Positions 1 through 13,200 are shown, counted from the first letter of the stretch. The stretch: 64,000 nt of DNA from Membranipora membranacea (GCA_914767715.1 OU612066.1:377001-441000), one strand, 5' to 3'. Made by a program: numbers and translations. Notes: generated from the sequence alone by a model not told the origin.

Positions 1-312
1 GACAAAATAGACTGTCAACAAAAATAAAACCCAGCGGATCAAAAGTTGGCAGCACAGTAAACTATGCACACAGAAATAACACAAAAATGCAAAATCCTAC
101 CATATTCATCAATCATAATATCAAGATAATCATCAATAATCATCTTGCTGAGCTTTTCAAGGTTACTTCAGTGGTCTGTGCCCAACGAATTACCAAAAAT
201 TACCAAAAATAACACTTTCTTGTTCCAGAGTGCCAAACAGGAAGTGGTGGTATAAGTATTAAAAAAGAAAACAATCATGATACATCATACTATGCTTTAG
301 ATATGAAATAAT

Positions 313-1562
313 TCAATCCGTGTATATTGCGTATAGAGTGGCAACACAATATATATTGTTATGCGTATATGTATACGTAATTTGTATATCGAGGCTTTCA
401 TTCCACAGACATTTACTGGCCTGCTGCATACTATGCTGGTCAGACAACTCTCCGATCGACACCAGACTCACTATCTTATACCTGCAGCTGTCACTATCCA
501 TATCTCTTACGTGTCTCTTTATCTCCTCAGCAAGTGCTTGTGATGTCACCTTACACAACATGGGACTGTAACGCTTAATGGCTGACATCTTGGCATCGAC
601 AAGCTCTTTTATTGTAGAGGTAATCAAAGTAGAATTGAGATTTTGTAAAGGCTCCGTACGATAGGTCGGCTCTTTTACTTCAAGCTGCTTATTCTTTTTT
701 TCGACAATCTGCAGAATAAATAATGTGTAGTGGTTCATTATGGGAGTCAAAATATCAGACAGAATAACAGAATGGGACAAAGTGTCCCAGTAGTGAAAAA
801 GGGCAGTAGTTAGTCAGCGCCTTTATTATCACATCATACATACAGATATATATATATATATACAGTACACTCAGTCACATGTAAATATATTATATATATT
901 ATATATAGTTATTATTTATTAAAATGATCTGTAAGCACCGCTGTTGCCATTAGTATAAAACACTAAAATTTTACTATTAAATATTATATATTATATATAT
1001 GGTGTAACGGGAGGAAAAGAAAATGTTACCAAATTGTTTAATTCATAAATGGTCTTAATCTCAGGCTGAAATCAATAGTAATGGCTAAGATAGCTCAAGA
1101 AGAAAATTACACAATTTGTCGCTCAAAACTGAATAACTGTCAATGGAAGTGAAAAGGCTAAATGAATAAATAAAATTTATTCAGGCTGTTCACTTTCATT
1201 GTCAGTTATTCAGATGTGACTTCTAATATAAGCTCAGGGTTTTTATAAACTACAGTAAGTGATGTATAAAGCCTGGATACAGCTACAGGATGAGAATGAC
1301 TAGCGTACATTATATAGCAACTAAAACATATTATGCTGTTGGCTTAGATAGGGCTTGTTTTGTTACTTGAAGTCACCTTTTTGTGAAGTTTTTGAGCGAA
1401 TCTTCTTGAAGCTAACAATCCCATGAAGCTGGCTGTTTTCTGAGCAGTGCTTGGTGGTGTTGAGAGTTTAGCGTGAGCTAATAGAGATCCCACAGCATCA
1501 GATCTCAGAGATGGCATGGCGGTGCTACGTGGAGATGATGGGAGAGGTGGTGACCTCTCCAT
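313..1562 (-). CDS. Tctex-type dynein light chain (DYNLT/TCTEX1D family)
   Basis: Two coding exons join in phase 0: 1562..1377 and 708..313, giving 193 residues. The acceptor before 708 follows TTATTCTGCAG; the donor after 1377 is GTGACT, which is weaker than usual. The second exon encodes a whole Tctex-1 domain: a helical part, then the motif SIGELSDQHSMQQASKCLW and the end NNIYCVATLYAIYTD, which match the family signature (basic-aromatic-K-V-V..IGE...ASRCLWD...FCVATVFGVY). Family members are light chains of cytoplasmic or ciliary dynein. The length and the serine/proline-rich N-terminal extension fit the TCTEX1D1/DYNLT5 or TCTEX1D4 subgroup better than DYNLT1, but I cannot fix the paralog. 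The start is the first ATG of the upstream exon (MERSPPL). That exon has an acceptor at 1592-1594, so an untranslated 5' exon probably lies near 1713-1760, where there is a GTAAGAG donor. Confidence 0.82.
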
Positions 1563-2300
1563 ACTCTGGGGAGTTGTCCTTCTTTTACTCTCTGTAAGAA
1601 TAAAACATACACACAATAAATTATTAAATATAATACTTGGCGTCTATTAATCAACCAAATGTGGTACAGAAGGGATTTGGGTTTGAGAAAAGAGTAACTT
1701 TACGTATTATCTCTTACCGTTTGCTGATGATTCTACACAGGTGACCAGTTGAGGTGGTTGTTTACCCTTCAGTCAAAACTTGCACCAGTCTTAATGTCAA
1801 TATCTGAAATACTTGACTGCGTATGATGGTACTTGATCAGAGAGTATTTAATACGCTGGTGTATTACTCTCTTATTGCAGCTAACTTGAGTTTTGATCAC
1901 ATCAAATGTCATTAATTTATAGAGACTCTCATGGATAGCTCTCTATTAGTATAACTTATGTTTGTCAAACACAAATAGTTACATTTGTCACCAACAGTTA
2001 ACTTGAAACAATATTTATTCTGTTTCCAAATATCTAAAAGTTAGCCTCATAGGTGAATGCTTGCACAAGTGATTATATAAAGATCTACTCCATTTTATAG
2101 GTTGAAAGAGAACAACTTGATACCATGTAACAAAATTTATTTAACTTTGATACAATATGACAAAAGTCCGGAGACATCTAACAGTAAAAACATCAGAGCA
2201 TTAATATATCATATAGACAATACATAGGGAAGTTAAAAATCAGGAGATAAGAGTCATCGAGACGTTATCAGTGTATACAGAAGGGATACTACTACATTAG

Positions 2301-5187
2301 TTATCTGTTATAGTACGGGTTCATTCTGATATTAGGTCTCATACCTCTCATAGGACCAGGACCTCCCATATTAATCGTAGGAATCGGGGCTACAAAACAA
2401 AAATTGCATGATTATATGCTCAGCTGTTTACACGCAGATCTAAAGATACATACATTTGATATTTGAAGCTTAGTAATTAGTATGTGACAATATATGCTAC
2501 AAGGGAGTTGAGGAGTTTGAACCTGAAACACAGGCTTCTAAGGATATATGCGATATAATCAAACGTATATCTACAAGTTTCTTTTGAGGAGGTCATAGTA
2601 CTAGTTTTATGTGAGGCGCGTATTGTGTTTCTTTGGCAGGTCAGTTTAGTGCATGTTGAGGATTTTAAAAATAGACAAAGTAACACAAGCTATGTAGTGA
2701 ATCATCAACTAGTCATCAATGGTGGTGAGAGCAGGAGTAGATAACATAACTACAGAAGGGGAGGGGAGGGGAGTAGATAACTACAGAAGGGGAGGGGAGG
2801 GGAGTAGATAACTACAGAAGGGGAGGGGAGTAGATAACTACAGAAGGGGAGGGGAGTAGATAACTACAGAAGGGGAGGGGAGGGGAGTAGATAACTACAG
2901 AAGTGGAGGGGAGGGGAGTAGATAACTACAGAAGGGGAGGGGAGGGGAGTAGATAACTACAGAAGTGGAGGGGAGGGGAGTAGATAACTACAGAAGGGGA
3001 GGGGAGGGGAGTAGATAACTACAGAAGTGGAGGGGAGGGGAGTAGATAACTACAGAAGGGGAGGGGAGGGGAGTAGATAACTACAGAAGGGGAGGGGAGG
3101 GGAGTAGATAACTACAGAAGGGGAGGGGAGGGGAGTAGATAACTACAGAAGGGGAGGAGAGGGGAGTAGATAACTACAGAAGGGGAGGGGAGGGGAGTAG
3201 ATAACTACAGAAGGGGAGGGGAGGGGAGTAGATAACTACAGAAGGGGAGGGGAGGGGAGTAGATAACTACAGAAGTGGAGGGGAGGGGAGTAGATAACTA
3301 CAGAAGGGGAGGGGAGGGGAGTAGATAACTACAGAAGGGGAGGGGAGGGGAGTAGATAACTACAGAAGTGGAGGGGAGGGGAGTAGATAACTACAGAAGT
3401 GGAGGGGAGGGGAGTAGATAACTACAGAAGGGGAGGGGAGGGGAGTAGATAACTACAGAAGGGGAGGAGAGGGGAGTAGATAACTACAGAAGGGGAGGGG
3501 AGGGGAGTAGATAACTACAGAAGTGGAGGGGAGGGGATATTACCGTCTCTTCCCTCTTGTCTCATCAGTATTTAAGTTATTATTACCATATATAATATAA
3601 TATAATATAATATAATATATATAATATGGTACTAACCTCGAGGATGCATCATACCAGGATGCATCTCATGTCTCATAGGTGCAGGTACCTGCCCTGGGTG
3701 CATCTGCATAGTCTGAGGAGGGGGCAGTCTGTGATCCACCAAACCTTTACCTTTAGCTGTGGCTGCCACTAAGGCTAATGTGTCATTACGTGATGATGAC
3801 TCTGGTATACGTCGAGAGCCTGACAATACATCAAGTATGATATTATAGCTTATAGTTATCTAGCTGTATGTATATAATAACTCACATCTGTATACTTCTG
3901 CTTCCTTTCTATCAGAGGACTGATAACTCTTACTTTACAATCATGGCAATGTAAATAGTAAATACCCAAACTGTATACAAGATTGTGACAGATATACGAT
4001 ACAGATATACAGATAGATCATATAACACAGATACATATATATGATATTAAACAGATATATGATTTAATACAGATATATGATATTATACAGGTACATGATA
4101 TAACACAGATATATGATATAATAATACGTACTCTCCTCATTTTTCCACTCCTCCCGTTTAGTTGAGATGGTGTTTAGGACTGTAGTGAGAAGCTTATTAA
4201 ACGTCGCGATCGTTTTAGAGAGCTGCTCTGGAGTCATATTAGAGAATTTCTCTGAGTGGTGACTTTTAATATTCTTCTCTACATCAAGTTCTGGCTTAGT
4301 TCTGAGATAATTAGGTACCGTCTCATGATTAAATGATGGTACCCTCCCCTCTGTTAATTTCTGTAAAATTCGACAATATGTATATAAAAATATTATACAG
4401 TTTTTTATATATACAGTTATACAGTTGTAATATTCTGATTAATTAAACACTGATATGTGATCATACTGACCTCTAACTCTATATCCCTATCAGGGTTGAG
4501 TTGTATTGGGACAAACACGTAACTCTTGAGAGGCGCTGTCCTATCATTAGCCAGAAGCTTGTGGAATGAGTTTATCTGAGAGGAGAGAAGAGCGAAGCTG
4601 TCGAGGACGCTCGGTGGGCTCAGAGTCTCATACTCGTGGTCCAGTTTGAATAAGAACTGATTAATCGACTGTTTGATATCGTTAGCTCGCTGTATCATAT
4701 GCTCTAGTGTAGTATCTAACTTCAACTCATCAGCTTTCTGTCATGAATACACAAATTGATCAGAAGTGAAAAATGATTTTCTGGTTCTCTGAGATCAGAA
4801 TGGTATCTGAAGGAACTTCAACCATAAATAATTTCATTTGGTCATCAGGGCATCATAGGTGGATCTGCTAGGGCTGGTATTATGGGAGGAGCTTTCTACA
4901 CAAAATAAGACTAGATATCGACACTATATACACAAAACCCTTTACAAGTAGATACAATTTTTGATTAGACTCTCCTGAGAGTATAAGATGTTACATGTTT
5001 ACCTGCAGGTTTCCAGCGCCAGCATTCTCTGCTGTGATATCATAAACCGTTGTTCCACAATCAGTTATTCAGTCCGAGGTCAAATATCAATTTTGGACAT
5101 GAACAGGCAATAAGATTGGTGAGGCTATATTATAGACACACTTAGGTGACAAGCGATTTAAATACTTACATTCTGCATGTTAGCCAT
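2301..5187 (-). CDS. MED8: Mediator complex subunit 8
   Basis: Five exons join in perfect phase: 5187..5170, 4737..4471, 4360..4132, 3819..3637 and 2389..2301, predicting 261 residues (human MED8 is about 268). Landmarks in order: the helical N-terminal part with PPSVLDSFALLSSQINSFHK; PIQLNPDRDIELE; KLTEGRVPSFNHETVPNYLR running into TKPELDVEKN; then TLALVAATAKGKGL; and a Gly/Met/Pro-rich tail ending MNPYYNR, like the vertebrate tail ending MHPYQR. MED8 belongs to the Mediator head module and bridges activators to RNA polymerase II in the nucleus. All four introns have GT..AG borders. Intron 4 (2390-3636) is enlarged by a ~0.8-kb G-rich minisatellite. A minus-strand AATAAA lies at 2141-2136, about 160 bp after the stop. 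It runs in the same direction as the dynein light chain gene downstream. Confidence 0.95.
2735..3537. repeat. 31-bp G-rich minisatellite in MED8 intron 4
   Basis: About 25 copies of a 26-31-bp unit made of AGTAGATAACTACAGAAG followed by GGGAGGGGAGGGG. Variants have GTGG for GGGG or lack one GGGGA block. Each unit holds three runs of four G on the plus strand. The array lies wholly inside the last MED8 intron, with the G-rich strand as the transcription template. Confidence 0.95.
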
Positions 5188-6292
5188 ATTTCACTGATAG
5201 TCGGAGGAGGTCACACCTTTTCAGTCTTTATTCCTCTTTTATAGAAGAAGTGGATGTGACTCAGCCTGTGGACGGAAATAAATTATAATATAATATCCTC
5301 TAGTCAATGAGAGCAGGGAGTTCATTTCTCTAGTCCTCATACTAGTTATTAATATTACTTGTTATATCAGTGTTACTGTTACTGGGTTCACATGTGACAC
5401 ACACACTGCAGTGAGATCACTAACTCCTTGGTGTGATCAATTTCATCCTCTCACATTCAACACCAGTTAGTCATAGTTGAATTTGAAGGGTACATAAGAG
5501 CCGACCAAGTCACACATTAATAGTGGATGCATTCTTATTAGAATCGCTGCAGTTGAATTGATTGACTCTGTCTTATCCCAACGTGGGTGAGATACTCTAG
5601 ATGTGATACCACACACATACTAGTGACTAAAGGAAACCACATTTGGCTCCTGACTAGCCAATGTGTTGCCTCTGATGATGGATTGGCTCGGTGAGACTGA
5701 GAGCCAAAAAGTGCCAGGCAGGTCAGAGGGAAGGCAGACCTTATTGAAAGTAGCTATTTAGATATACTTTGTATTGTGAATATGAAAGTAATTCAGTTTC
5801 ACTATATCTTTATCTAAATAGATGGTTTCTTTCAATGACCCTATTATTGGTTCACTTTTTCAACCCACCAGGTAGTCAGGCCCAGGCCAACGAATCATCA
5901 TATAATATAATTAATATAAATAATAAGATCATTCATAATAATAAATAATGAATCATACTCATAGCCAACACATTTTGGCTTCTCCTGACCACCTTTCCTA
6001 GGTGTGGATGGCTTAACTAAATTTCTGATTTTTTCCTTCCCATCAAATTGCAGTTGTATTGACTGGCCCGGGGCCCATAGTGTATTGAAAGCGGGCGGAC
6101 AAGTTTCAGCTTTCAGAAGATTTATAGCAAACATTTACTGAGAATGAGAAGACTAGACAAATTGCTATGAATGACTTATGGCCAATAATCATTCATATCA
6201 AAGCTTACGCAGTCCTAAGCTTCTACTGTCCCTTTATCTATATATAAGCAGGCAGAATATGGGCCAGCTCAGAATTGACCAATCAGGTGTCA

Positions 6293-6737
6293 CCTGAAAA
6301 AAATAGCACTGTACAGCCATTGTAGTAATAATAAGAATAGCTGTGACTGTAGTTTAATGAACCAATCACACAAAGGCAAGTATTTTCTGCTGCACTGCAC
6401 TGGAAGAAAGAAAATAGCAGACGGGTGGTTTGGAGATGGTTTGAAGTACCTAGAAAAGATAGTGTCAGGTAAATCACATTGCATCTACCTAGATAGGAGT
6501 AGCACTTGCTCTCCAAGATATCAAAATTTCATCATTGCTTTAGTATCTTGCCTAAATAACTTTGTCATCTGAAACAAACACCATTGTACTCACATCAACT
6601 CATCCAACTCCTTGCTCACATTGTTGTAGTTAGAATCAGATTGTCTTTATAGTTAAATTTCTATAGGTAACATACACCAGATTTGCTAAGCGAGTCATAT
6701 TTTGACATTAGTTAGTGTACAGTGCTATTTTTTCAGG
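6293..6737. mobile_element. Non-autonomous DNA transposon (MITE-like) with 21-bp TIRs
   Basis: The left end CCTGAAAAAAATAGCACTG is matched by the reverse complement of the right end, CCTGAAAAAATAGCACTGTA, with one A-run length difference. The right arm is 6717-6737. TCA flanks both sides, a possible 3-bp target duplication. The interior of about 400 bp has no transposase-like frame. The superfamily is unassigned. Confidence 0.65.
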
Positions 6738-7332
6738 TCATAATATAGTACACGCCCAGACCACGCCCTAGTTTCGAAGCTCTATTGATATATTAGCTCT
6801 GATTCATATGACAGGTAAAGAAACATTTTAAATTGAACCAGTGAGTTTCACAGATTGTAGAATAGGAGTTGTCGGTGTCTGTGAAGAAACTGATAAATAT
6901 ATATTAAGAGAAGATAACTTGTTCATTCAGCATATTTATTGTAAATACATAATTGCAGAGCTACTTCATTTTTTCTTGAGCAGAGCACATGAAAATTTAT
7001 GTTTTAAGCTACAATTGCAGCTTGTGGAAGAAAAGGACATATTAACACTCTATCATGCAGTGTGAACAGGAAATAACAATCACTTTCCTTTTGATCACGT
7101 TATTATTGCATGTTGTAACCAATGTTCCCTCATTTCATCGTTGAAGCCAAGGATTTCCTGGTTGAAGCAGGGCCCCTTCTTTTTGGAGCCAAGTGTATTT
7201 TCACTCAAAATTATGAGGAGATTTCCCATAATCAGAAGGTTGGGCAAATGATGCCAAGGCCTTTGAGATATGGCCCTAACTTCCCACTGGCAGCAGGGAG
7301 GGGTCTCCCAGACTCCCTGCTGGCAGACACAC

Positions 7333-7600
7333 TAGGAGTAGGAGGTGGCTCAGTTGGTTAGAGTGCCGGACTTCATTCAACACGCAAGTGTTGAAGGTTG
7401 TGGGTTTGAATCCCACTGCAGTCCATCTTCTACTGGGGATTGGTTAGCCCCCAGGTGTGCTCCGACCTGCCTGCAAACAGAGAGCAAATTGGCGCAGATA
7501 TTGCGACCTCGCCAGTCGCCAATAAGGCATTAATATTTCGCCGCCCATGTCTCGAGATGGGCGAGTGATAAGAGCATCTGATTTTAATCAACCTAATACT
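7333..7600 (+). mobile_element. tRNA-derived SINE, copy 1
   Basis: The head resembles a tRNA: A-box-like TGGCTCAGTTGGTTAGAGTG and B-box-like GTGGGTTTGAATCCCACT. It is followed by a family-specific body (GTGCTCCGACCTGCCTGCAA near 7458, then GGCGCAGATATTGCGACC) ending TTTTAATCAACCT. The same order of blocks occurs in the other copies listed here, which defines the family. There is no acceptor-stem pairing, so this is not a functional tRNA gene. Confidence 0.85.
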
Positions 7601-7712
7601 AGCAAAACAGAGTTGCCTTCTCATGTCACAGAGAACGATAACTCTGAACATAAAATACTGATTGCCCATAATAGAGGTTGTACTTAGACAAGACACTACG
7701 CAAGGCTCTCTG

Positions 7713-7838
7713 GAGGGCTCTCAACCTAGGAGGATTCAAATCTGAGTTTTTAGGTCATATTAATAAATTCCCTGAGTAGCCTGAATTGAACTCAAACACC
7801 TGAGTAACTCGAGCTAAATCTGAGTGGTTGAGAGCCCT
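7713..7838. mobile_element. Short inverted-repeat element
   Basis: GGGCTCTCAACC at the left end pairs with GGTTGAGAGCCC at the right end, and the adjacent AAATCTGAG blocks extend the similarity. About 126 bp, no coding capacity. Probably a small MITE fragment. Confidence 0.45.
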
Positions 7839-8895
7839 GCACCTTTATATCATGATTGTAGATGCTGTAATGATATTGTATTATCCCTGTATTGTGTAGT
7901 AGCAATGGTTTTATCATTGATTGGCAGTCCACAGTCCATTTTTTGGGTCGATAACTCATCAATTTTGATGTGAGTTTGAAAATTTGTTTCAGATTCAGCA
8001 GCATCCCATGAATTGATGTTGTTTTTATTATACAAAGTATAAATTTAAATTCAAATTAACACAAAAAACGGATCAAGCTATTGCATTTTTTAAACTTTAG
8101 TTATCAATTTATCAATGATACACCTGTGGATTGCAAAACAATGATAACAACATTTCAATGTCGTGACATCACCCACAATTAAGTACTTCGATGCTCCATA
8201 CAGTGTCCTGCATCGATTTATTATAAATATGCGGGTTGAACCTGTATACCAAATTGTGAAAAATCCCGATATTTGTTACATAGTTGTCAATACCACAGTA
8301 TGAGAGTTGATTGTTATGAGTAATTTACCAGTGGGTCGGCCCGGTATAGAAATCCTAACAGTATAACTAAAATATTTTTTGAGTTCAACATTTTGACATC
8401 CCAAAAGAAGAGAATCTGATCATTGCTACCCACGTAGTAACAGACCCTTGTGGGATTTATCAGGGACTTACTATGATATTTACATATAAGCAAATATACA
8501 TATATATAATTTATGTATAATATATATATATCTTAAATGTGATATCAACTATTCAGACCACTATGACCTTAATATACAATGAACAAAGTAAGACATCCAG
8601 AAGCTTCCCCCAAGATCATAAACCAAAGAGCTAAGATGAACAAATGTCAGTGAGCCAAGTATTACACTCAGCTTCGTGACGGACGAGCAGTCCTAGCTCC
8701 AGCAGCTGCTGCTGCCGTCACAGCGAACATCTACCGATAAAGGACCTCGTCATCTACGAGCAGCAGTTACACCTCTACTAAAGCTGCACAGCTAGACAGC
8801 ATACCTCAGCTTGTACAACTTTGTAAAGCAAGAAAATAATTTTCTTAATCATTCTACTACGTTTTAGGCTAAACAAATAACCCAAAGAAAATTAA

Positions 8896-9139
8896 AGGTT
8901 GATTAAAATCCGATGTCTTATCACTCGCCCATCCCAAGGCGGCGAAATATTATTGCCTTATTGGCGATGCCGCAATATCTGCGCCGATTTGCTCTCTGTT
9001 TGCAGGCAGGTCGGAGCACACCTGGGGGACCAACCAATCCCCAGTAGAAGATGGACTGCAGTGGGATTCGAACCCACGACCTTCAACACTTGTGTGTTGA
9101 AGTCCGGCGCTCTAACCAACTGAGCCACCTCCTACTCCT
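8896..9139 (-). mobile_element. tRNA-derived SINE, copy 2
   Basis: Same family as 7333-7600, in the opposite orientation 1.3 kb away. The head (reverse complement TAGGAGTAGGAGGTGGCTCA), B-box (GGTTCGAACC type), body and AATCAACCT end are all present. It appears to be full length. Confidence 0.88.
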
Positions 9140-10058
9140 AAAATGGCTCTAGCTCCATCTAGCTCCCTCAAATTATGTTTAGCTTTAGGAGGGAAGATTG
9201 AGGGGGCTATGTTTGGCTTTATGAAGGAAGAGAGGGCCATGTTTAGCTTTAGGTCGGAGGATATGGAGCTAGGTTTAGCTTGTGGGGAGAAGAACGTTGC
9301 AGGTTGGAGAGAATTATAGAAATGTCATTCCTTAAATAATTTGGCTAAATGGGTCTTTTATCTTTCATTGTTAAGATCATTTCAATGGTGAGAATTCAAC
9401 AAAATGAGGTTCAGTTATTTATATACGTTATATTAATTCTATTTGTTTAGGTGTCCCACTTATTTATTGTGTTCTACATGGAAAGGTCTCATAGCTTTAT
9501 ACAGCTGCAGGTTTTTTGTTTCAGCCCTTTTGTTCCGCCGCCCTGTGGCATAAAAAACCTCCGCAGCTGTGTGTTGAAACTTATTGACACATTATTGTGA
9601 AATTCTATGCCGTCTTATAAAACAGAGAATTATCATTTAGTATAAAAAATTAAACCGTCAATGTATTGGCATAAGCACACACGCAGGTGCTTGAAAAATA
9701 TTATTTCAACAGTCGAGCTCTGAATTCATTGCTTTATTGTGTACAGTGAAGGTTGCCCTGTTGAATTGGTTAGTGATTGGAGGGTGGTCGACTGTAACAT
9801 ATCTTTTTGTAACAAATCATTGCGGCGGCTCGATGACAGTCTTCTATGATATTATAATAATAGTATATCATAGGTTTGTGTGACACTGAACTGATTAGAT
9901 TAATTATTTCTGGTTACCATCTGATAATATAGTATAGTATAAGTATAGAGAGGGAGAGAGGGAGCTGCACCTGGATCTGTGCTTACTCTGCATGTATCAC
10001 TATCTGTGAGGGATCACTTACTGTGAGGGGGGCAGCACGACTAGTACCACCGCTATAA

Positions 10059-10218
10059 TTGGACCCGCTAACTCTGGACCTTATAACACAGGACCTTCTA
10101 ACACTGGACCTTATAACACTGGACCTTATAACACAGGACCTTCTAACATTGGACTTTTTAACATTGGACCTTCTTATATAGGACTCGCTAACACTGGAAC
10201 TTCTAGCACAGGCCACGC
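10059..10218. repeat. 15-bp tandem repeat just upstream of the receptor start codon
   Basis: About ten degenerate 15-bp units of the form ACTGGACCTTATAAC. They end 12 bp before the first ATG of the type I receptor model (10231). The array lies in what would be its promoter or 5' leader. Confidence 0.8.
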
Positions 10219-10230
10219 TAACACGACATA

Positions 10231-13200
10231 ATGAACAGCGAGCTGCCTATCCTTACTGAGGAGGAACGATCGCAGAAAAGAAGGTAAGTCTATAAATATT
10301 ACTATAAGGATTCAGCTACAGCTGTATCCAACTGAAGGATCTGTTTCCTCATGTCATGATAGCAGCGTCACATTGTCAAGTGAATCATCGAACATAAAGT
10401 CTGTGAGCTCATCTCAAATCTGTATTCAGGTTGCAAACTGTGAGGGTTAGCTTGTTGGCGTTAGACCTTTGGTGTTAGCTGGTTCAGCCTATCATTATCA
10501 ACTTTTTCACACAAGTGAAAACAAATAGCAGACTGGGAAGATAAGATAGCGCAGTGCAAAACAAGAGTATTTGCCATTGTATAATTTGTGTGCTGATAAA
10601 ATTTGGTGTGACCACATCAAGAGCATAAACCATCACCTGGCCACAGGGTGTTCTTATCAAATCTAGTAACACAATACTGTGAAACTCATAATACTGTGAA
10701 ACTCACAATACTGTGAAACTCACAATGGAATACTTGAAAAAACTGGAAACAAACTCGCCTCTCCTCTTATAAGGGTAAATAATGTAATGGTATCAAAGTG
10801 CAGTTTGGATAGGGATTTTTTCTGTGGCTGATTCTTGGTGTGAGGTATTTGCTGACAGGTGCTTGGTTGTCAAACTTCTATATGACATCAAGCATTGGAA
10901 ATAGAGAGCAATGGTCTTGTTGATGAGTAAATGAGGCCTGCCAAAGTAAGGGGCGGGTATTAGCTGGCTACCTTCTGAATATCTTCCTCCACGTGTAGAT
11001 GTAGATTCGTATAATAATTAGAGAGTTAGGGGATTATCTCCTCTGATAGGATTATCTTATCCAGGTGCCAAGCTGACAACAATCCAACTAACATGGCTCA
11101 AAGATAGTACATGAGCTAGTCCAGAATAACCTCATCGTACAACAGGCCTGCTGTCAAATATGGCAACTAAATTCCTCAGCTTACCCATTTAAAAGATAAA
11201 GTTATTGTCATGATTGTCGAGTGGTCTAGATTCTAGGGTGATGAGAGGAGAGCCTAATTGGTGGTCCTCCTCGTAACACAACAGTTCAGTATAAGTAATA
11301 AGTACACAAGTGTAATCAGATTTAATTTTGAATTAGCCATAAATTTCACTTTTCTTGCCTGTGCTAAGAAGTGAGTTTTTCCTCCAGTGATAACTTTACT
11401 ACTCTGGGAAAATAACATTGGTAGAAGCCACAGTTCTCTCCTCATTGGGTGTCGGCCAAACATGAGGTAGTTTTATTTATGGTTTGAATATCATCCCAAT
11501 AATGTGAGGAGTAAATAAATGTAAACTGTGGAGGCAAGCGGCTGATATATCCTTACTCTGTGATAATGTGGAACTCATAAATGTGAATATCATTTATAAT
11601 CTAGATTGATGATGATAAATAATCATCAGTGCCATATTCATAAAGTTAGAGTCCACCTGTTAGCCACAGATAGCCTGAGTAAGTCAGAGTTAGCCTGAGT
11701 AAGTCACAGTTAGCCTGAGTAAGTCAGAGTTAGCCTGAGTAAGTCAGAGTTAGCCTGAGCAGATCTGGCCCTGGTCTGTATCGACATCATAATTTGAACA
11801 ACTTAAAATAAAACCTCAAAAACTGCTGAGATAGAGGGCGGCCGTACAAGACCCAACCTATACATTCCTAAGGTCACATCAGGATTGACATTGTACGAAG
11901 CCGCCGATCCCCATGTAAGGACTGAAAGTATGATTGTCTGGTGTTATTCATATTAACACAGCTTCCACTTGGATGATTTTCAATGGCGTGAGAAACATTC
12001 AGCATATTGTTAGAGAAATATTCATATGTGACCCTTATAAAAACACCATAACACCTCCACTCATTCAACTCACATACTTCAAGTTTGATACTCAACATTA
12101 TAAAAAAATGAATTGTGCTTAAAGAGCTTAAATTGGTTATAAACTGATCAAGCAATACAAATATGCCTGTATTCAGAAGAAAAGGCTTGAGACAATAAGC
12201 GAATTCTTCAAACAGTTTTTGCAGGTTTTAGGTTTGTGAGCAAATATCACTGAAAAAATATAAGACCAAAACTATTGTGTTTGTAGCATTTTGTTAACAG
12301 TGGTTGAGATTTGCTCGTGAAGTTTTGTTATTTATGATGACGAGCTATGTTTGCACTCATAGTAGAGCTGTGTGCAAGCGTACCCGGCCAACACAAGGTT
12401 CAAGTCCTCTCAAAAACAATCACAAGGGCTATCAACCATCAGTCACCTTTATTTCATATTAAAAAGTTTTCGAACTCTAATGTTAGTAAATCTTGCATCA
12501 TGTTGTTCCATATGTTACTTTGCCACCCATTTCCGAGATACGATAAACAAAATTCAATTTAGCTGTTCATTCCATAAACAGCCCAAGTACGACTGATATT
12601 GTTAGTTGGGTTAGTTGGGTTAGTTTTGGAGCCTGATTTAGTTCACAGCAGCTTAGGACAAAAGCTCTTCCCATAAAGTTAACACATGGGAGAAAACAGT
12701 AAGTCTGCTCATCAGTAACCTAATGTGATACTGCTAGCTTCTTCCCAGTGCTTGGTATTAAATCGAAAGCTGATACAGGGGCTGAGATGATAACTCCAGA
12801 AATCTGCATAAATCAACACACGATATGCGAGTGCTAAGCCTCTGGATTCATGGATGGCTCACATGGATTCTATGCTCTTGCATTTTTAATAAAATTATCT
12901 CCTTCTACAATGAGGTATCAGTGGTTCCAATGATAAATAATGTATCCAAATTGATCAACAATGTTGATATCATATCCTCAATGTATTGCGCTCTCCTTGG
13001 TAATGGTTTTCATAGCTTTGTTTTATGACAGCGATTTCTGTTTGGTATATTATATCATACATCTCACAACAGTGACACCAAACAGTAGATACCCATGTAT
13101 TTTTACTTCTGCTTCCATCAAAAATTACAGTTGACAAAAGATATCAATAGAAGAACCGTCCTGTGTATAATATATAAAACCCCCTGTGAAGTAAGGTTCA

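Larger units (their letters stand above)
5188..10058. other. Intergenic region between divergent MED8 and the type I receptor gene
   Basis: About 4.9 kb with no exon I can support. It holds a ~445-bp element with 21-bp terminal inverted repeats (6293-6737), two SINE copies in opposite orientation (7333-7600 and 8896-9139) and a small 126-bp inverted-repeat element (7713-7838). The open frames here, including 5898-6134 minus and 6841-7065 plus, show no known domain and no clear splice context. Confidence 0.6.

Noticed and set aside
5898-6134. 78-codon minus frame (MFAINLLKAETCPP...)
   Set aside because: No domain, no splice partners, next to a MITE. Too weak to call.
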